Source: Mesorhizobium_B sp963522145 (lineage in GTDB: Bacteria > Pseudomonadota > Alphaproteobacteria > Rhizobiales > Rhizobiaceae). From it: a stretch of DNA of 64,000 nt. The notes beneath the pieces were generated by a model, which saw only the letters and a list, made by a program, of their open reading frames with translations, was not told where the DNA came from and did no database searches. This document shows positions 34,291 to 42,589 of this stretch, piece by piece (positions within the stretch are counted from its first letter, which is position 1; each line of letters opens with the position of its first letter). A program made the translations under genes and the position numbers. The stretch is taken from the NCBI GenBank assembly GCA_963522145.1, contig CAUQXI010000013.1, positions 36,821 through 100,820 on the forward strand. The letters run 5' to 3'.

Positions 34291-34324
34291 AAAGAAAACC
34301 GGGCCAAATGGCCCGGTTTTCTTT
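34291..34324. terminator. Bidirectional terminator
   Basis: AAAACCGGGCC (34295-34305) and GGCCCGGTTTT (34310-34320) form a perfect 11-bp stem with loop AAAT, extended by AAAG/CTTT on each side to 34291-34324. T-runs occur on both strands, so it ends both the L,D-transpeptidase gene and the converging nfu gene. Confidence 0.93.
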
Positions 34325-34350
34325 GGAGAAGTTGCTCGTGAAGAAGCCGC

Positions 34351-34929
34351 TCAGGCCACCTGCTCGACCTGCTGCACTTCGGGGATGAAGTGGCGGAGCA
34401 GGTTCTGGATGCCATGCTTGAGCGTCGCGGTGGATGACGGGCAGCCTGCGCAGGCACCCTTCATGTTGAGGAACACGGTGCCGTCCTGATAGCCGCGGAA
34501 GGTGATGTCGCCGCCATCCTGCGCCACGGCCGGACGCACGCGCGTGTCGAGCAGTTCCTTGATCGTGACCACGATCTCCTCGTCGCCCTTGTCGTAGAAC
34601 TCCTCGCCGTCTTCATCCGCATCAGCCGCGCCGCTTTCCCGCATCACGGGCGCACCCGACATGAAGTGCTCCATGACGGCGCCCAAGATCGCGGGCTTCA
34701 GATGCTGCCATTCGAGGCTGCCGGGCTTGCTGTCCTTGGTGACCGTAATGAAGTCGTATCCGAAGAAGACTGCCGACACGCCCGGGATCTCGAATAGCCG
34801 TGCGGCCAGCGGGGAAGTGTCCGCGCCGTTCCGATCGCGGAAATCGGCCGTGCCGCTCGGCATCACCTCACGTCCCGGCAGGAACTTCAAAGTGGCCGGG
34901 TTGGGCGTGGATTCCGTCTGGATGAACAT
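34351..34929 (-). CDS. nfuA: NifU/NfuA family Fe-S cluster carrier
   Basis: 192 residues. An N-terminal Nfu-type domain (MFIQTESTPNPATLKFLPGR) is followed by the NifU C-terminal domain with the scaffold Cys pair in GACAGCPSSTATLK. Such proteins bind and deliver [4Fe-4S] clusters to apoproteins in the cytoplasm. A degenerate Irr-like sequence lies 47-63 bases upstream (34976-34992). The nfuA-usp-trpS order is conserved in Rhizobiales. Confidence 0.93.
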   Translation of the reverse strand: MFIQTESTPNPATLKFLPGREVMPSGTADFRDRNGADTSPLAARLFEIPGVSAVFFGYDFITVTKDSKPGSLEWQHLKPAILGAVMEHFMSGAPVMRESGAADADEDGEEFYDKGDEEIVVTIKELLDTRVRPAVAQDGGDITFRGYQDGTVFLNMKGACAGCPSSTATLKHGIQNLLRHFIPEVQQVEQVA

Positions 34930-35059
34930 CGGGTGTCTCGCTTGAGCGTTCGACGAGGGACGACGCGCGCCGTTCCCTGGAATGGTTCTAAATAGTCCCT
35001 GCGAGGTCCGGGCGCAAGATTGAGCCCTGCTTGATCGGTAAAGTCGCCCGAGACGTTTC

Positions 35060-35551
35060 TCAGGCGAGGCTGTCGATATCCTCGTCCGACAGGTTGTGCG
35101 GCACAACGGTGACGGGAATGGGGAAGGCCGCGCTCTTGCCTGCGATGGAAGCGACCAGGGGTCCCGGCCCCTCCTTTGACACGCCGGCCGCAAGCACCAG
35201 GATGGCGATGTCCTGATCCTCTTCGATCAGCCGGTGGATTTCTTCCGACGCCTTGCCCTCGCGCACCACCAGTTCGGGCTCAATGCCGAGCCGGGTGCGG
35301 ACCTTGCTCGCGATCGCGTCCAGAGCCGTGCTCGCGGCTGCCGATGCTTCTTCGCGCATGATCTGCTCCACGCCGAGCCAGCCGGGAAACTCACCCGGTT
35401 CGATCACGTAAAGCAGCACAAGGGCGCCGCCCGTGGTCAGGGAGCGCCGCGCGGCATAGGCGACCGCCCGCTCGCATTCGGGGGTCGCGTCCACCACAGT
35501 GAGGAACTTGCGGCGGTGGCCGGCTTCCCGGCTGAGACGTCTTGAAACCAT
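35060..35551 (-). CDS. Universal stress protein (UspA family)
   Basis: 163 residues with one Usp domain: KFLTVVDATPECERAVAYAARRS at the N-terminal beta-alpha start and ILVLAAGVSKEGPGPLVASIAG, the nucleotide-loop region, near residues 120-140, ending in PVTVVPHNLSD. Usp proteins respond to starvation and stress; the exact role is not predictable. It is cotranscribed with trpS (77 bases upstream) and followed by nfuA. Confidence 0.88.
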   Translation of the reverse strand: MVSRRLSREAGHRRKFLTVVDATPECERAVAYAARRSLTTGGALVLLYVIEPGEFPGWLGVEQIMREEASAAASTALDAIASKVRTRLGIEPELVVREGKASEEIHRLIEEDQDIAILVLAAGVSKEGPGPLVASIAGKSAAFPIPVTVVPHNLSDEDIDSLA

Positions 35552-35628
35552 CGCGAACCAGAGCCTGCCGTGGAAGGATCAATCTGCCATCACGGCGAGC
35601 GCGGGGCAAGAAGCGGAAAAGAAGCCGC

Positions 35629-36699
35629 TCAGTTCTGCACCATGCCGAGAATGGCGCGAACATCCGTCAGCGTTCTTTCCGCGATCGCGCCCGCGCGCTC
35701 GCCGCCCTCGCGCAAAACGCTGTCGACATAGCTTTCGTCCTCCGCGATGCGGCGCATCTCGCCGGCGATCGGCGCGAGCTTTTCCACGGCGAGGTCGGCG
35801 AGCGCGGGCTTGAACTCGGAAAAATTGCGGCCGCCGAACGTGCTCAACACTGCCGCCACCGGCTGCTCGGAAAGTGCTGCATAAAGCACCACGAGATTCT
35901 CGGCTTCCGGCCGTCCCTTGAGCCCTTCCGCCTCGGATGGCAGCGCGTCAGGATCGGTCTTGGCCTTGCGGATCTTCTTGTTGATCGCGTCACCATCATC
36001 GGTCAGGTTGATGCGCGACAGGTCGGACGGGTCGGACTTCGACATCTTCTTGGTGCCGTCGCGCAGAGACATGACGCGCGGCGCTGGTCCCTCGATCAGT
36101 GGCTCGGTGAGCGGGAAATAGCCCTGCACCACCGTGTCCTCGCCCATCGGCACATCGGTGTTGAGCCCAAGTTCCGCGATCCGCGCGTTGAAATCATTGT
36201 TGAACTTCTGGGCGATGTCGCGGGCAAGCTCGAGATGCTGCTTCTGGTCGTCTCCGACGGGCACATGGGTGGCGCGATAGGCGAGAACGTCGGCGGCCAT
36301 CAGCGTGGGATAGGCGAACAGGCCCACCGATGCGTTTTCACGGTCCTTGCCGGCCTTTTCCTTGAACTGCGTCATGCGGTTGAGCCAGCCCATGCGGGCC
36401 ACGCAGTTGAACACCCAGGCGAGCTCCGCATGCTGCGGCACCCGGCTCTGGTTGAAGACGATATGCTTCCTGGGGTCGATGCCTGCCGCCAGAAACGCGG
36501 CCGTCACCTCGCGCGTGGCCCTGAGCAGTTCCTTCGGCTCTTGCCACACCGTGATCGCGTGGAGATCCACCACGCAATAGATGCAGTCATTCGTGTCCTG
36601 CAGCGCAACGAAGCGCTTGATGGCGCCGAGATAGTTGCCGAGATGAAGGTTTCCGGTCGGCTGGACGCCGGAAAAGACGAGAGGCTTGAAACTGGGCAT
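35629..36699 (-). CDS. trpS: Tryptophanyl-tRNA synthetase
   Basis: 356 residues. Class I synthetase charging tRNA-Trp in the cytoplasm. The HIGH-like motif is PTGNLHLGN (residues 14-22) and the KMSKS motif is in GTKKMSKSDPSDLSR. ATG 36699 is chosen because MPSFKPLVFSGVQPTGN is the usual family start; the ORF extends to 36726 without similarity. It is the first gene of a trpS-usp-nfuA group. Confidence 0.97.
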   Translation of the reverse strand: MPSFKPLVFSGVQPTGNLHLGNYLGAIKRFVALQDTNDCIYCVVDLHAITVWQEPKELLRATREVTAAFLAAGIDPRKHIVFNQSRVPQHAELAWVFNCVARMGWLNRMTQFKEKAGKDRENASVGLFAYPTLMAADVLAYRATHVPVGDDQKQHLELARDIAQKFNNDFNARIAELGLNTDVPMGEDTVVQGYFPLTEPLIEGPAPRVMSLRDGTKKMSKSDPSDLSRINLTDDGDAINKKIRKAKTDPDALPSEAEGLKGRPEAENLVVLYAALSEQPVAAVLSTFGGRNFSEFKPALADLAVEKLAPIAGEMRRIAEDESYVDSVLREGGERAGAIAERTLTDVRAILGMVQN

Positions 36700-36885
36700 G
36701 ACGCCTGCGCGTAAGGGATGAAGCAAAAATCGCGCCGCTTATGGCCAAAAGGGCCGGCCGGATCAAGCAGCGGGCTTCTTCCCCTCGAAGTGATCGTTCC
36801 AACCTGAACCCTTCGTGGCCGAGAACATTGAGGGCAGCATGATTCGCCGAACGGAAGCGCGCAACAGGTCTGGAACAACTCCTGT

Positions 36886-37734
36886 ATGATCCAAGCGGAA
36901 CATCGTCCGAAAAGCTCGCTGAAGCGGTTTGGTCCGCTCGTGAAGGCTGCCATCCGGCAGGAAACGAAGTCGTTCGGATCGACGCGTGGCGGCAACGCCA
37001 ATGGGGAGGTGCTGATCGCCTCCTTCAACACGCATAAATGCGTCGGCCTCGATCGCCGCTTCGATCCCCACCGCACCGCGCTCGTGATCAAGGAGATCGG
37101 CGCTGACCTCATAGCGCTTCAGGAAGCGGACCAGCGCTTCGGCGATCGCGCGGGGCTGCTCGATCTCGACTGGCTCAGGCGCGAATGTGGTCTCGTGCCG
37201 GTTTCGCTGTCGAGCGGTCACGCCAGCCATGGCTGGCACGGCAATGTGGTGCTGTTCCGCGACGGCCTCGTTTCAAGCGCCCGCGAGATCGTGCTGCCCG
37301 GCATCGAGCCGCGTGGCGCGCTGGTCGTGGACCTTTCGGTGCAAGGCACGCTGCTCCGCATCGTTGCCGCTCATCTCGGCCTCCTGCGCCGCTGTCGCGC
37401 GAGGCAGGTCGAGGCGCTGCTGGACGCGGCTCGTCCGGAAGACAATCGGCCTACTCTGCTGATGGGCGATCTCAACGAATGGCGCCTGGGCGAGCGCTCG
37501 GCGCTTGCCCGCCTCGCTCCCGCCTTCGGGCCGCTCCACGCCGCCATCCCGAGCTTTCCGTCGCGCTTTCCCGTCTGGGCGCTCGATCGCATTCTGGGAG
37601 ACCCGGCGGAGCTGATCAGCAGCATCGCCTTGCATGAAACACCGCTCGCACGGATCGCGTCCGATCATCTGCCGATCAAGGCAGTCGTCAGGCTGAACGC
37701 CGGGGCGCGGCGATCGGAACTGGCCGCCGCCTGA
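36886..37734 (+). CDS. Endonuclease/exonuclease/phosphatase family protein
   Basis: 282 residues. EEP-fold catalytic blocks: ASFNTHKCVGLD (Asn), ALQEADQRFGDR (metal-binding Glu), LLMGDLNEWRLG (Asp-x-Asn) and IASDHLPIKAVVRL (Asp-His). These are the four conserved patches of Mg-dependent phosphodiesterases. The substrate may be DNA, RNA or a phospholipid headgroup. No signal peptide is seen. It is divergent from trpS. Confidence 0.85.
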   Translation: MIQAEHRPKSSLKRFGPLVKAAIRQETKSFGSTRGGNANGEVLIASFNTHKCVGLDRRFDPHRTALVIKEIGADLIALQEADQRFGDRAGLLDLDWLRRECGLVPVSLSSGHASHGWHGNVVLFRDGLVSSAREIVLPGIEPRGALVVDLSVQGTLLRIVAAHLGLLRRCRARQVEALLDAARPEDNRPTLLMGDLNEWRLGERSALARLAPAFGPLHAAIPSFPSRFPVWALDRILGDPAELISSIALHETPLARIASDHLPIKAVVRLNAGARRSELAAA

Positions 37735-37749
37735 CCTTTTCACTCGCCA

Positions 37750-38289
37750 TCAGCGCAGCGAAGAGCGCGCGCTGCCGATGCGCTTCCAGAAGATCAGCGT
37801 GCCGGTCAGCCCGCCATGCGGCTTCAGCGCGTAATCGGGGATTTCGCCGGCAAGCGTAAAGCCCTGGCCTTGATAGAGACCGGCCGCCCCGTCCTCCGTC
37901 GCGGTATCGAGCACGAGCAGCGTGCGGCCAAGCGCCTCGGCGATCCGCTCCGCTTCGGTCATCAGCGCCCGGGCAGCCCCTCGCTTGCGGCAGGAAGGGC
38001 AGGTCATCAGCTTGGCGATCTCCGCCCGATGCGGCTGGTTGGGCGGGCAGTCAAGCAGCAGCGTCACCGTCGCGATCAAGGTCTTGCCGTCGAACGCGCC
38101 CAGCACCACCCGCTCGCCGCGATCGGCGGCCGCCAGCGCCTGCGTCCAGAACCGGCTGGCCGCGTCGCGTGCGAGCGGGTGCATGAAGCTCACCGAGCCG
38201 CCGGCCGCGACCGTCTCGATCAGGATGTCGCTCAAGGCGTCGATCACAGCCGGCGAAGCGCTCAACGGCTTGATCGTGAAATCGGACAT
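37750..38289 (-). CDS. GNAT-family N-acetyltransferase
   Basis: 179 residues. The acetyl-CoA binding loop is CRKRGAARALMTEAERIAEALG (R-x-x-G-x-A family pattern), with LYQGQGFTLAGEIPDYALKP as the C-terminal motif. Substrate unknown. It lies five bases after the XRE-cupin regulator gene in the same direction, so it is probably regulated by it. Its gene position suggests an operon of regulator plus acetyltransferase. Confidence 0.85.
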   Translation of the reverse strand: MSDFTIKPLSASPAVIDALSDILIETVAAGGSVSFMHPLARDAASRFWTQALAAADRGERVVLGAFDGKTLIATVTLLLDCPPNQPHRAEIAKLMTCPSCRKRGAARALMTEAERIAEALGRTLLVLDTATEDGAAGLYQGQGFTLAGEIPDYALKPHGGLTGTLIFWKRIGSARSSLR

Positions 38290-38294
38290 TGCAA

Positions 38295-38864
38295 TCAGCT
38301 CCGGACCAGAAGAACGAGATAGGTGCAGGGCGACGACGACTCGTTGGCGATCGTCACCTCGGATGGCGGCCCGAAGCCCAGGCAGTCTCCGGCCTGGAGC
38401 AGGTGCTGCGTTCCGCCTTCGGTGATCGCGAGCGTGCCCGCCTGCACGAGGACGAGCTGGCGGATGCGCGCATAGGACGACGCGGGCAGGGTCACCTTCT
38501 CCCTGGCCGGCAATTCCACCTGCACGGCTTCCAAAGGATGGTCAGAGCGCATGAAGATCTGGCGGCGCAGATAGCCCGTTGCGGGATCGCGCCAGAGCGG
38601 CTGGTCGGACGCGCGAGACAGAAGCTCGTCACTCCCGCCTTCAGCACGCAGCAGCAGCCCGGCCAGCGTCAGGTCGAAGGCGCCGGCCAGCCGCACCAGG
38701 AGAACCGCGGTCGGGCTCATCTCTTCGCGCTCGATCTTGCTGATCGTGGCCTTGGCGACGCCTGAGCGCGCGGCGAGGTCCGCCAGCGACCAGTTCCGCC
38801 CCTCGCGCTCGATCCGAAGATGACGCGCGATACCGGAGGATACACTGTCTACGATGTGATCCAT
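38295..38864 (-). CDS. XRE-family transcriptional regulator with cupin domain
   Basis: 189 residues. An N-terminal helix-turn-helix (WSLADLAARSGVAKATISKIERE, about 26-48) is followed by a C-terminal cupin domain starting near residue 100 (PLEAVQVELPAREKVTLPAS) for ligand sensing. A perfect palindrome overlaps its start codon and promoter, implying autoregulation. With a -10 box six bases before ATG 38864 and no ribosome site, its mRNA is probably leaderless. It likely controls itself and the downstream GNAT gene. The ligand is unknown. Confidence 0.9.
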   Translation of the reverse strand: MDHIVDSVSSGIARHLRIEREGRNWSLADLAARSGVAKATISKIEREEMSPTAVLLVRLAGAFDLTLAGLLLRAEGGSDELLSRASDQPLWRDPATGYLRRQIFMRSDHPLEAVQVELPAREKVTLPASSYARIRQLVLVQAGTLAITEGGTQHLLQAGDCLGFGPPSEVTIANESSSPCTYLVLLVRS

Positions 38865-38887
38865 TCGTCCACTATAATGGACGAATG
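38862..38887. promoter_or_regulatory. Perfect 10-bp inverted repeat, likely operator
   Basis: CATTCGTCCA (38862-38871), spacer CTATAA, then TGGACGAATG (38878-38887). The arms are perfectly complementary. The site spans the -10 box and the start codon of the XRE-cupin gene, which is the position expected for an autorepressor operator. Confidence 0.8.
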
Positions 38888-38899
38888 TCGAACTGTCGA
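38865..38899 (-). promoter_or_regulatory. Promoter of the XRE-cupin gene (leaderless)
   Basis: On the minus strand, -35 TCGACA (38899-38894) and -10 TATAGT (38876-38871) are separated by 17 bases. The ATG begins seven bases after the -10, where transcription would be expected to start, so the mRNA would begin at or next to the start codon. Confidence 0.65.
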
Positions 38900-38917
38900 G
38901 AGGATCAAGGAAGGCTC

Positions 38918-39910
38918 TTAGACGAGCCTGCGCTTTGCCGCTTCGGCGCGCAGGTTCTCGCGCGGACGGGGGCCGACCTGCTGGATCACGAGGCCGGCCG
39001 CCAGCGAGCCGAGCCTTCCGCAGTCGCGCAGCGAACGGCCGCTCGTATAGCCGTGAAGGAAGCCCGCGGCGTAAAGATCGCCGGCCCCCGTCGTGTCCAC
39101 CAACCGGTCGATCGCGATGGCCTCGATCACTTCGGTCTGTTCGGCGCGCACCACAACCGAGCCGTGCTCCGACCGCGTCACGGCAGCAAGCTTGCAGTCG
39201 GCGCGGATGCGGTCGAGGCCTTCGGAGAATGAGGTTGTCTCGTAGAGCGACTTCAACTCGCTTTCATTGGCGAAGACGATGTCGACGGTGCCCGATCGCA
39301 TGAGGTCGAGGAACTCGGCGCGGTAGCGGTCGACGCAGAACGGGTCGGACAGGGTCATGGCGACCTCGCGCCCGGCCTCATGGGCGTAGGCCGCCGTGCG
39401 GCGGATCGCTTCCTTGGCGCGGGGCGGGTCCCAAAGATAGCCCTCGAAATAGGTGACGGCGGACCCTTGCGCCTTGTCCCTTTCCACGTCTTCCGGCCCA
39501 AGCTCGACGCAGGCGCCGAGATAGGTGTTCATCGAGCGCTCGCCGTCTGGCGTGACGAAGATCATCGAGCGCGCAGTAGGCGGCGTGCCGTCAAGCGGCG
39601 CGGTGTCGAAGGCCACGCCATGAGCGCGGATGTCGGAGCGGTAAAGCGCGCCGAGATCGTCGCCGCTCACCTTGCCGAAAAAGGCCGACCGTCCGCCGAA
39701 GCTCGCCACGCCGGCCGCCGTATTGCCTGCGCTTCCGCCCGAAGCCTCGGTCTTGGGCCCCATGCGCGAATAAAGAAGCTCGGCGCGCGAGGCGTCGATC
39801 AGGTTCATCGCGCCCTTGATGATGCCGTTGGTGAGAAGGAAGTCATCGTCGCAGGGAGAGATGATATCGACAATGGCGTTGCCGATGCAGAGCACGTCAA
39901 ACTGGGTCAT
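38918..39910 (-). CDS. Adenosine kinase (PfkB family)
   Basis: 330 residues. ASGGSAGNTAAGVASFGGRSA (PfkB signature 1) and DTTGAGDLYAAGFLHG (signature 2 with catalytic Asp) are present. The N-terminus MTQFDVLCIGNAIVDIISP and GIIKGAMNLIDASRAELLYSRM match the rhizobial adenosine kinase group, which phosphorylates adenosine to AMP in purine salvage. ATG 39910 fits that N-terminus; no strong ribosome site is seen and the frame extends to 39943. Confidence 0.9.
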   Translation of the reverse strand: MTQFDVLCIGNAIVDIISPCDDDFLLTNGIIKGAMNLIDASRAELLYSRMGPKTEASGGSAGNTAAGVASFGGRSAFFGKVSGDDLGALYRSDIRAHGVAFDTAPLDGTPPTARSMIFVTPDGERSMNTYLGACVELGPEDVERDKAQGSAVTYFEGYLWDPPRAKEAIRRTAAYAHEAGREVAMTLSDPFCVDRYRAEFLDLMRSGTVDIVFANESELKSLYETTSFSEGLDRIRADCKLAAVTRSEHGSVVVRAEQTEVIEAIAIDRLVDTTGAGDLYAAGFLHGYTSGRSLRDCGRLGSLAAGLVIQQVGPRPRENLRAEAAKRRLV

Positions 39911-40088
39911 GGAAAGCGGGCGGTTCCTCAAAGGGCCTGTCACCCCGGACCATCGGCTGCTTCTTCGTCCAGGCTTCGGGCCGCTTCTCCCACAGGCCCC
40001 CGTTCACGTCCAGAAGCCGGAAGGAGCTTGCCAGAATGAAAGGGGCACGTAAGCTCGCGCAACAGCCAGAGCCGAAGGGGCTTCAGCC

Positions 40089-40541
40089 ATGATCACCGAC
40101 TGGGCGCTCGCCTCGCTTCACCACCTCCTGGTGTTTCCGCTTTTCGCCGTGTTCGTGGCCGAGGCCGCCCTGATCCGGGCCGGGCTGACGGGACCGGCGC
40201 TCCAGAGGCTGGCGCGGCTCGACATGGCCTATGGCGCGCTATCGGTTCTGGTCATCGGCGCCGGAATCCTGCGGCTGATCTTCGGATTGAAGGGCTGGGA
40301 CTACTATGCCGGCAACCATGCCTTCTGGGGCAAGATGGCGGCTTTTGCCGCCGTGGGCGTCCTCTCGATCGGGCCATCGCGCGACATTGCGCGCTGGCGG
40401 CGCGGCCAGAAAGCCGATCCCGCCTTCGCCGTTCCCGCAGGCGAGATTGGCCGGGTGCGCCGCCTCATCCACATCGAGGCGCTGTTCTTCGCGCTGATCG
40501 TGATCTTCGCCGCCGCCATGGCACGCGGCATCGGCTCATAA
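40089..40541 (+). CDS. DUF2214 family membrane protein
   Basis: 150 residues with four predicted membrane helices, beginning HHLLVFPLFAVFVAEAALIRA and ending HIEALFFALIVIFAAAMARG. Conserved His, Arg and Trp residues sit at helix ends (YYAGNHAFWGKM). The function is unknown. It is not cotranscribed with its neighbours, which lie on the opposite strand. Confidence 0.82.
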   Translation: MITDWALASLHHLLVFPLFAVFVAEAALIRAGLTGPALQRLARLDMAYGALSVLVIGAGILRLIFGLKGWDYYAGNHAFWGKMAAFAAVGVLSIGPSRDIARWRRGQKADPAFAVPAGEIGRVRRLIHIEALFFALIVIFAAAMARGIGS

Positions 40542-40564
40542 AGCGTCGCGCAACACGGTCGAAA

Positions 40565-41359
40565 CTAGGCGCCGGGCACATCCTCCCAAGGCACCAGCGG
40601 TGCGGGGATCGCGTTCGTCTTCACCTCCGCCTTGCACAGGTCTGCGATGATGCAGCGCTCGCATTCGGGCCGGCGCGCCTTGCACACATAGCGCCCGTGC
40701 AGGATCAGCCAGTGATGGGCGTGCAGCATGTATTCCGCCGAAATCACGGCAAGCAGACCCCGCTCCACCTCGTCCGGTGTCGCGCCGGGAGCAAGATGGA
40801 TGCGGTTGCCGAGGCGGAAGATATGGGTGTCCACCCCCATCGTCGGATGACCGAAGGCGTTGTTGCGCACCACGTTCGAGGTCTTCCGCCCGACGCCGGG
40901 AAGCCGGATCAGTTCCTCTTCCGTTTGCGGCACCTGTCCGCCATGGTCGCGGATCAAAGCTTCGGAAAGCAGCGCCACATTCTTCGCCTTGGCGCGCCAG
41001 AGGCCGATGGTGCGGATGTAGCGGCCGATCTCTTCCTCGCCAAGCGCCAGCATCTTTTCGGGCGTGTCTGCAACGGCGAAGAGCGGTTCCGTTGCGACGT
41101 TCACGCTGGCATCGGTCGCCTGCGCGGAAAGCACCACGGCGACAAGCAGCGTGAAGGGATTGATGAAGGCGAGATCGCTCTTCGGGTTCGGACGCTGGAT
41201 GCGGAAGCGGCGGAACATTTCATGCAGTTCGTCAGCGGAATAAAGGCAGCCGCTGCCCGCCGCCAGCCTGGGCGTCTTTGCGGCGCGGAGCACTCCCTTT
41301 GCACGGGAAGGCGCACGTGACGAGATGTTGACCGCGTCAGCGGCTTTCCGCTTGGGCAT
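40565..41359 (-). CDS. nth: Endonuclease III (DNA glycosylase/AP lyase)
   Basis: 264 residues. It excises oxidised pyrimidines in base-excision repair. The helix-hairpin-helix LPGVGRKTSNVVRNNAFG holds the catalytic Lys, and MGVDTHIFRLGNR the catalytic Asp. A [4Fe-4S] loop at the C-terminus has Cys226, 233, 236 and 242 (C-x6-C-x2-C-x5-C). An N-terminal basic extension of about 35 residues (KRKAADAVNIS...) precedes the family core. ATG 41359 chosen. Confidence 0.96.
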   Translation of the reverse strand: MPKRKAADAVNISSRAPSRAKGVLRAAKTPRLAAGSGCLYSADELHEMFRRFRIQRPNPKSDLAFINPFTLLVAVVLSAQATDASVNVATEPLFAVADTPEKMLALGEEEIGRYIRTIGLWRAKAKNVALLSEALIRDHGGQVPQTEEELIRLPGVGRKTSNVVRNNAFGHPTMGVDTHIFRLGNRIHLAPGATPDEVERGLLAVISAEYMLHAHHWLILHGRYVCKARRPECERCIIADLCKAEVKTNAIPAPLVPWEDVPGA

Positions 41360-41381
41360 TCCGTCCCTATAAAGACCGGCG

Positions 41382-41876
41382 ATGGCTGTTGAACCGCAAC
41401 CATATGAAGCCGACGAGCCCTTCTTCAAGGCGCTTCTGACGCCGCATCGAAGCCTTGGGCGCACCGGCTTTCTCGTGCTGATGGGCGCGCTGGCCTTTGG
41501 CTGGGGCGTGACAGGCTTGTTCTTTTTCTTCCAGGGTGCCTGGCCGGTGGCGGGCTTTTTCGGCCTCGACATCCTGGCCGTTTATCTCGCCTTCCGGCTC
41601 AACTATCGAGCGGGTCGGGCGCGGGAAGAAGTGTCGGTGTCCCGTACCACGCTCGACATCCGCAAGGTCGCGCCGTCAGGCAAGAGCGTGGCCCATCGCC
41701 TCAATCCGTTCTGGTGCCGCCTGGCCGTGCGCCGCCACGCCGAGATAGGCATCACCGGCATGGCGGTGGAGGCGAGGGGAACACGCGTGACGATCGGGGC
41801 CTTCCTCAATCCCGACGACCGCGAAAGCTTTGCCGACGCATTCGGCCAGGCGCTCGCAACAGCCAAAAGCCGTTGA
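41382..41876 (+). CDS. DUF2244 family membrane protein
   Basis: 164 residues. Two adjacent membrane helices (about 30-75: FLVLMGALAFGWGVTGLFFFFQ and a second after GAWPVAGFFGLDILAVYLAF) are followed by a cytosolic domain with the family segment SVAHRLNPFWCRLAVRRHAEIG. Function unknown. It is divergent from nth, with only 22 bases between starts. Confidence 0.85.
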   Translation: MAVEPQPYEADEPFFKALLTPHRSLGRTGFLVLMGALAFGWGVTGLFFFFQGAWPVAGFFGLDILAVYLAFRLNYRAGRAREEVSVSRTTLDIRKVAPSGKSVAHRLNPFWCRLAVRRHAEIGITGMAVEARGTRVTIGAFLNPDDRESFADAFGQALATAKSR

Positions 41877-41942
41877 AAATAGGACGCGCGGGTAACCCGG
41901 CGCGCCCCTGAACTCCTCAGAGAACTTGATGTGAGGTCGGGC

Positions 41943-42494
41943 TTAGTCCGCTAGCTCTGCCGGAACCTTTCCGCCGTTCTCTTTGAGCTTCTGCATCAGC
42001 GCCTTGTGCAGCCACATATTCATCTTGGCCGAATCTTCCGTGTCGCCGGAATAGTTGAGCTCCTTGGCCAGCTCCTTGCGCGATGAAAGGCTGCTGTCGA
42101 GATCGAGCGCCTTCATCATGTCCACGATGGAGTGGCGCCAGTCGAGCTTCTGCCCGTTCGACTTGACGGCGGCATCCATGATCGCGGCCACATCCACCGA
42201 GCCGCTGGACGCGGAAGGCGAAGCGGAGGCCGGTGCAGCAGGAGTGCTGGTTGAGGTGCCTGCCGCCGGCACGTTGGAGGACGATCCGGCAGTTGGAGCC
42301 GGGGTGCTCGCCGGATGCGGTGCGGAACTGCCGGGCGCGGCCTGGGCGGTCTGCGTTCCGCCGCTCGGCGCAGCCTGGGTGACGGAAGGGGTGGAACCAG
42401 CCGATGCCGTGCGTGGCGCCTGCGGCGTGACCTGCGCGGCCGGCTTCTCGTGATGGCCCCAGATCGCGCCCTTGATCTTGTCGAAAATGCCCAT
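41943..42494 (-). CDS. DUF3597 domain protein
   Basis: 183 residues. The N-terminus MGIFDKIKGAIWGHHEKPA is followed by a Ser/Ala/Thr/Pro-rich disordered linker (about 30-95). The DUF3597 domain then starts near VDVAAIMDAAVKSNGQKLDWRHS and includes the YSGDTEDSAKMNMWLHKALM region. AGGAGAGAAGAG before ATG 42494 is a good ribosome site. The domain is small, alpha-helical and of unknown function. Confidence 0.9.
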   Translation of the reverse strand: MGIFDKIKGAIWGHHEKPAAQVTPQAPRTASAGSTPSVTQAAPSGGTQTAQAAPGSSAPHPASTPAPTAGSSSNVPAAGTSTSTPAAPASASPSASSGSVDVAAIMDAAVKSNGQKLDWRHSIVDMMKALDLDSSLSSRKELAKELNYSGDTEDSAKMNMWLHKALMQKLKENGGKVPAELAD

Positions 42495-42589
42495 CTCTTC
42501 TCTCCTGCTGTAAATTCGGCCGAGCCGCGACACTGCGACCTGGGAAGAACAAACGCCATGCGGGAGGAAGAGGTTGCACCCGCCTCGGT

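Noticed and set aside
41885..41905. GC-rich hairpin between DUF2244 and DUF3597 genes as a terminator
   Set aside because: The stem is imperfect and there is no T-run on either side.
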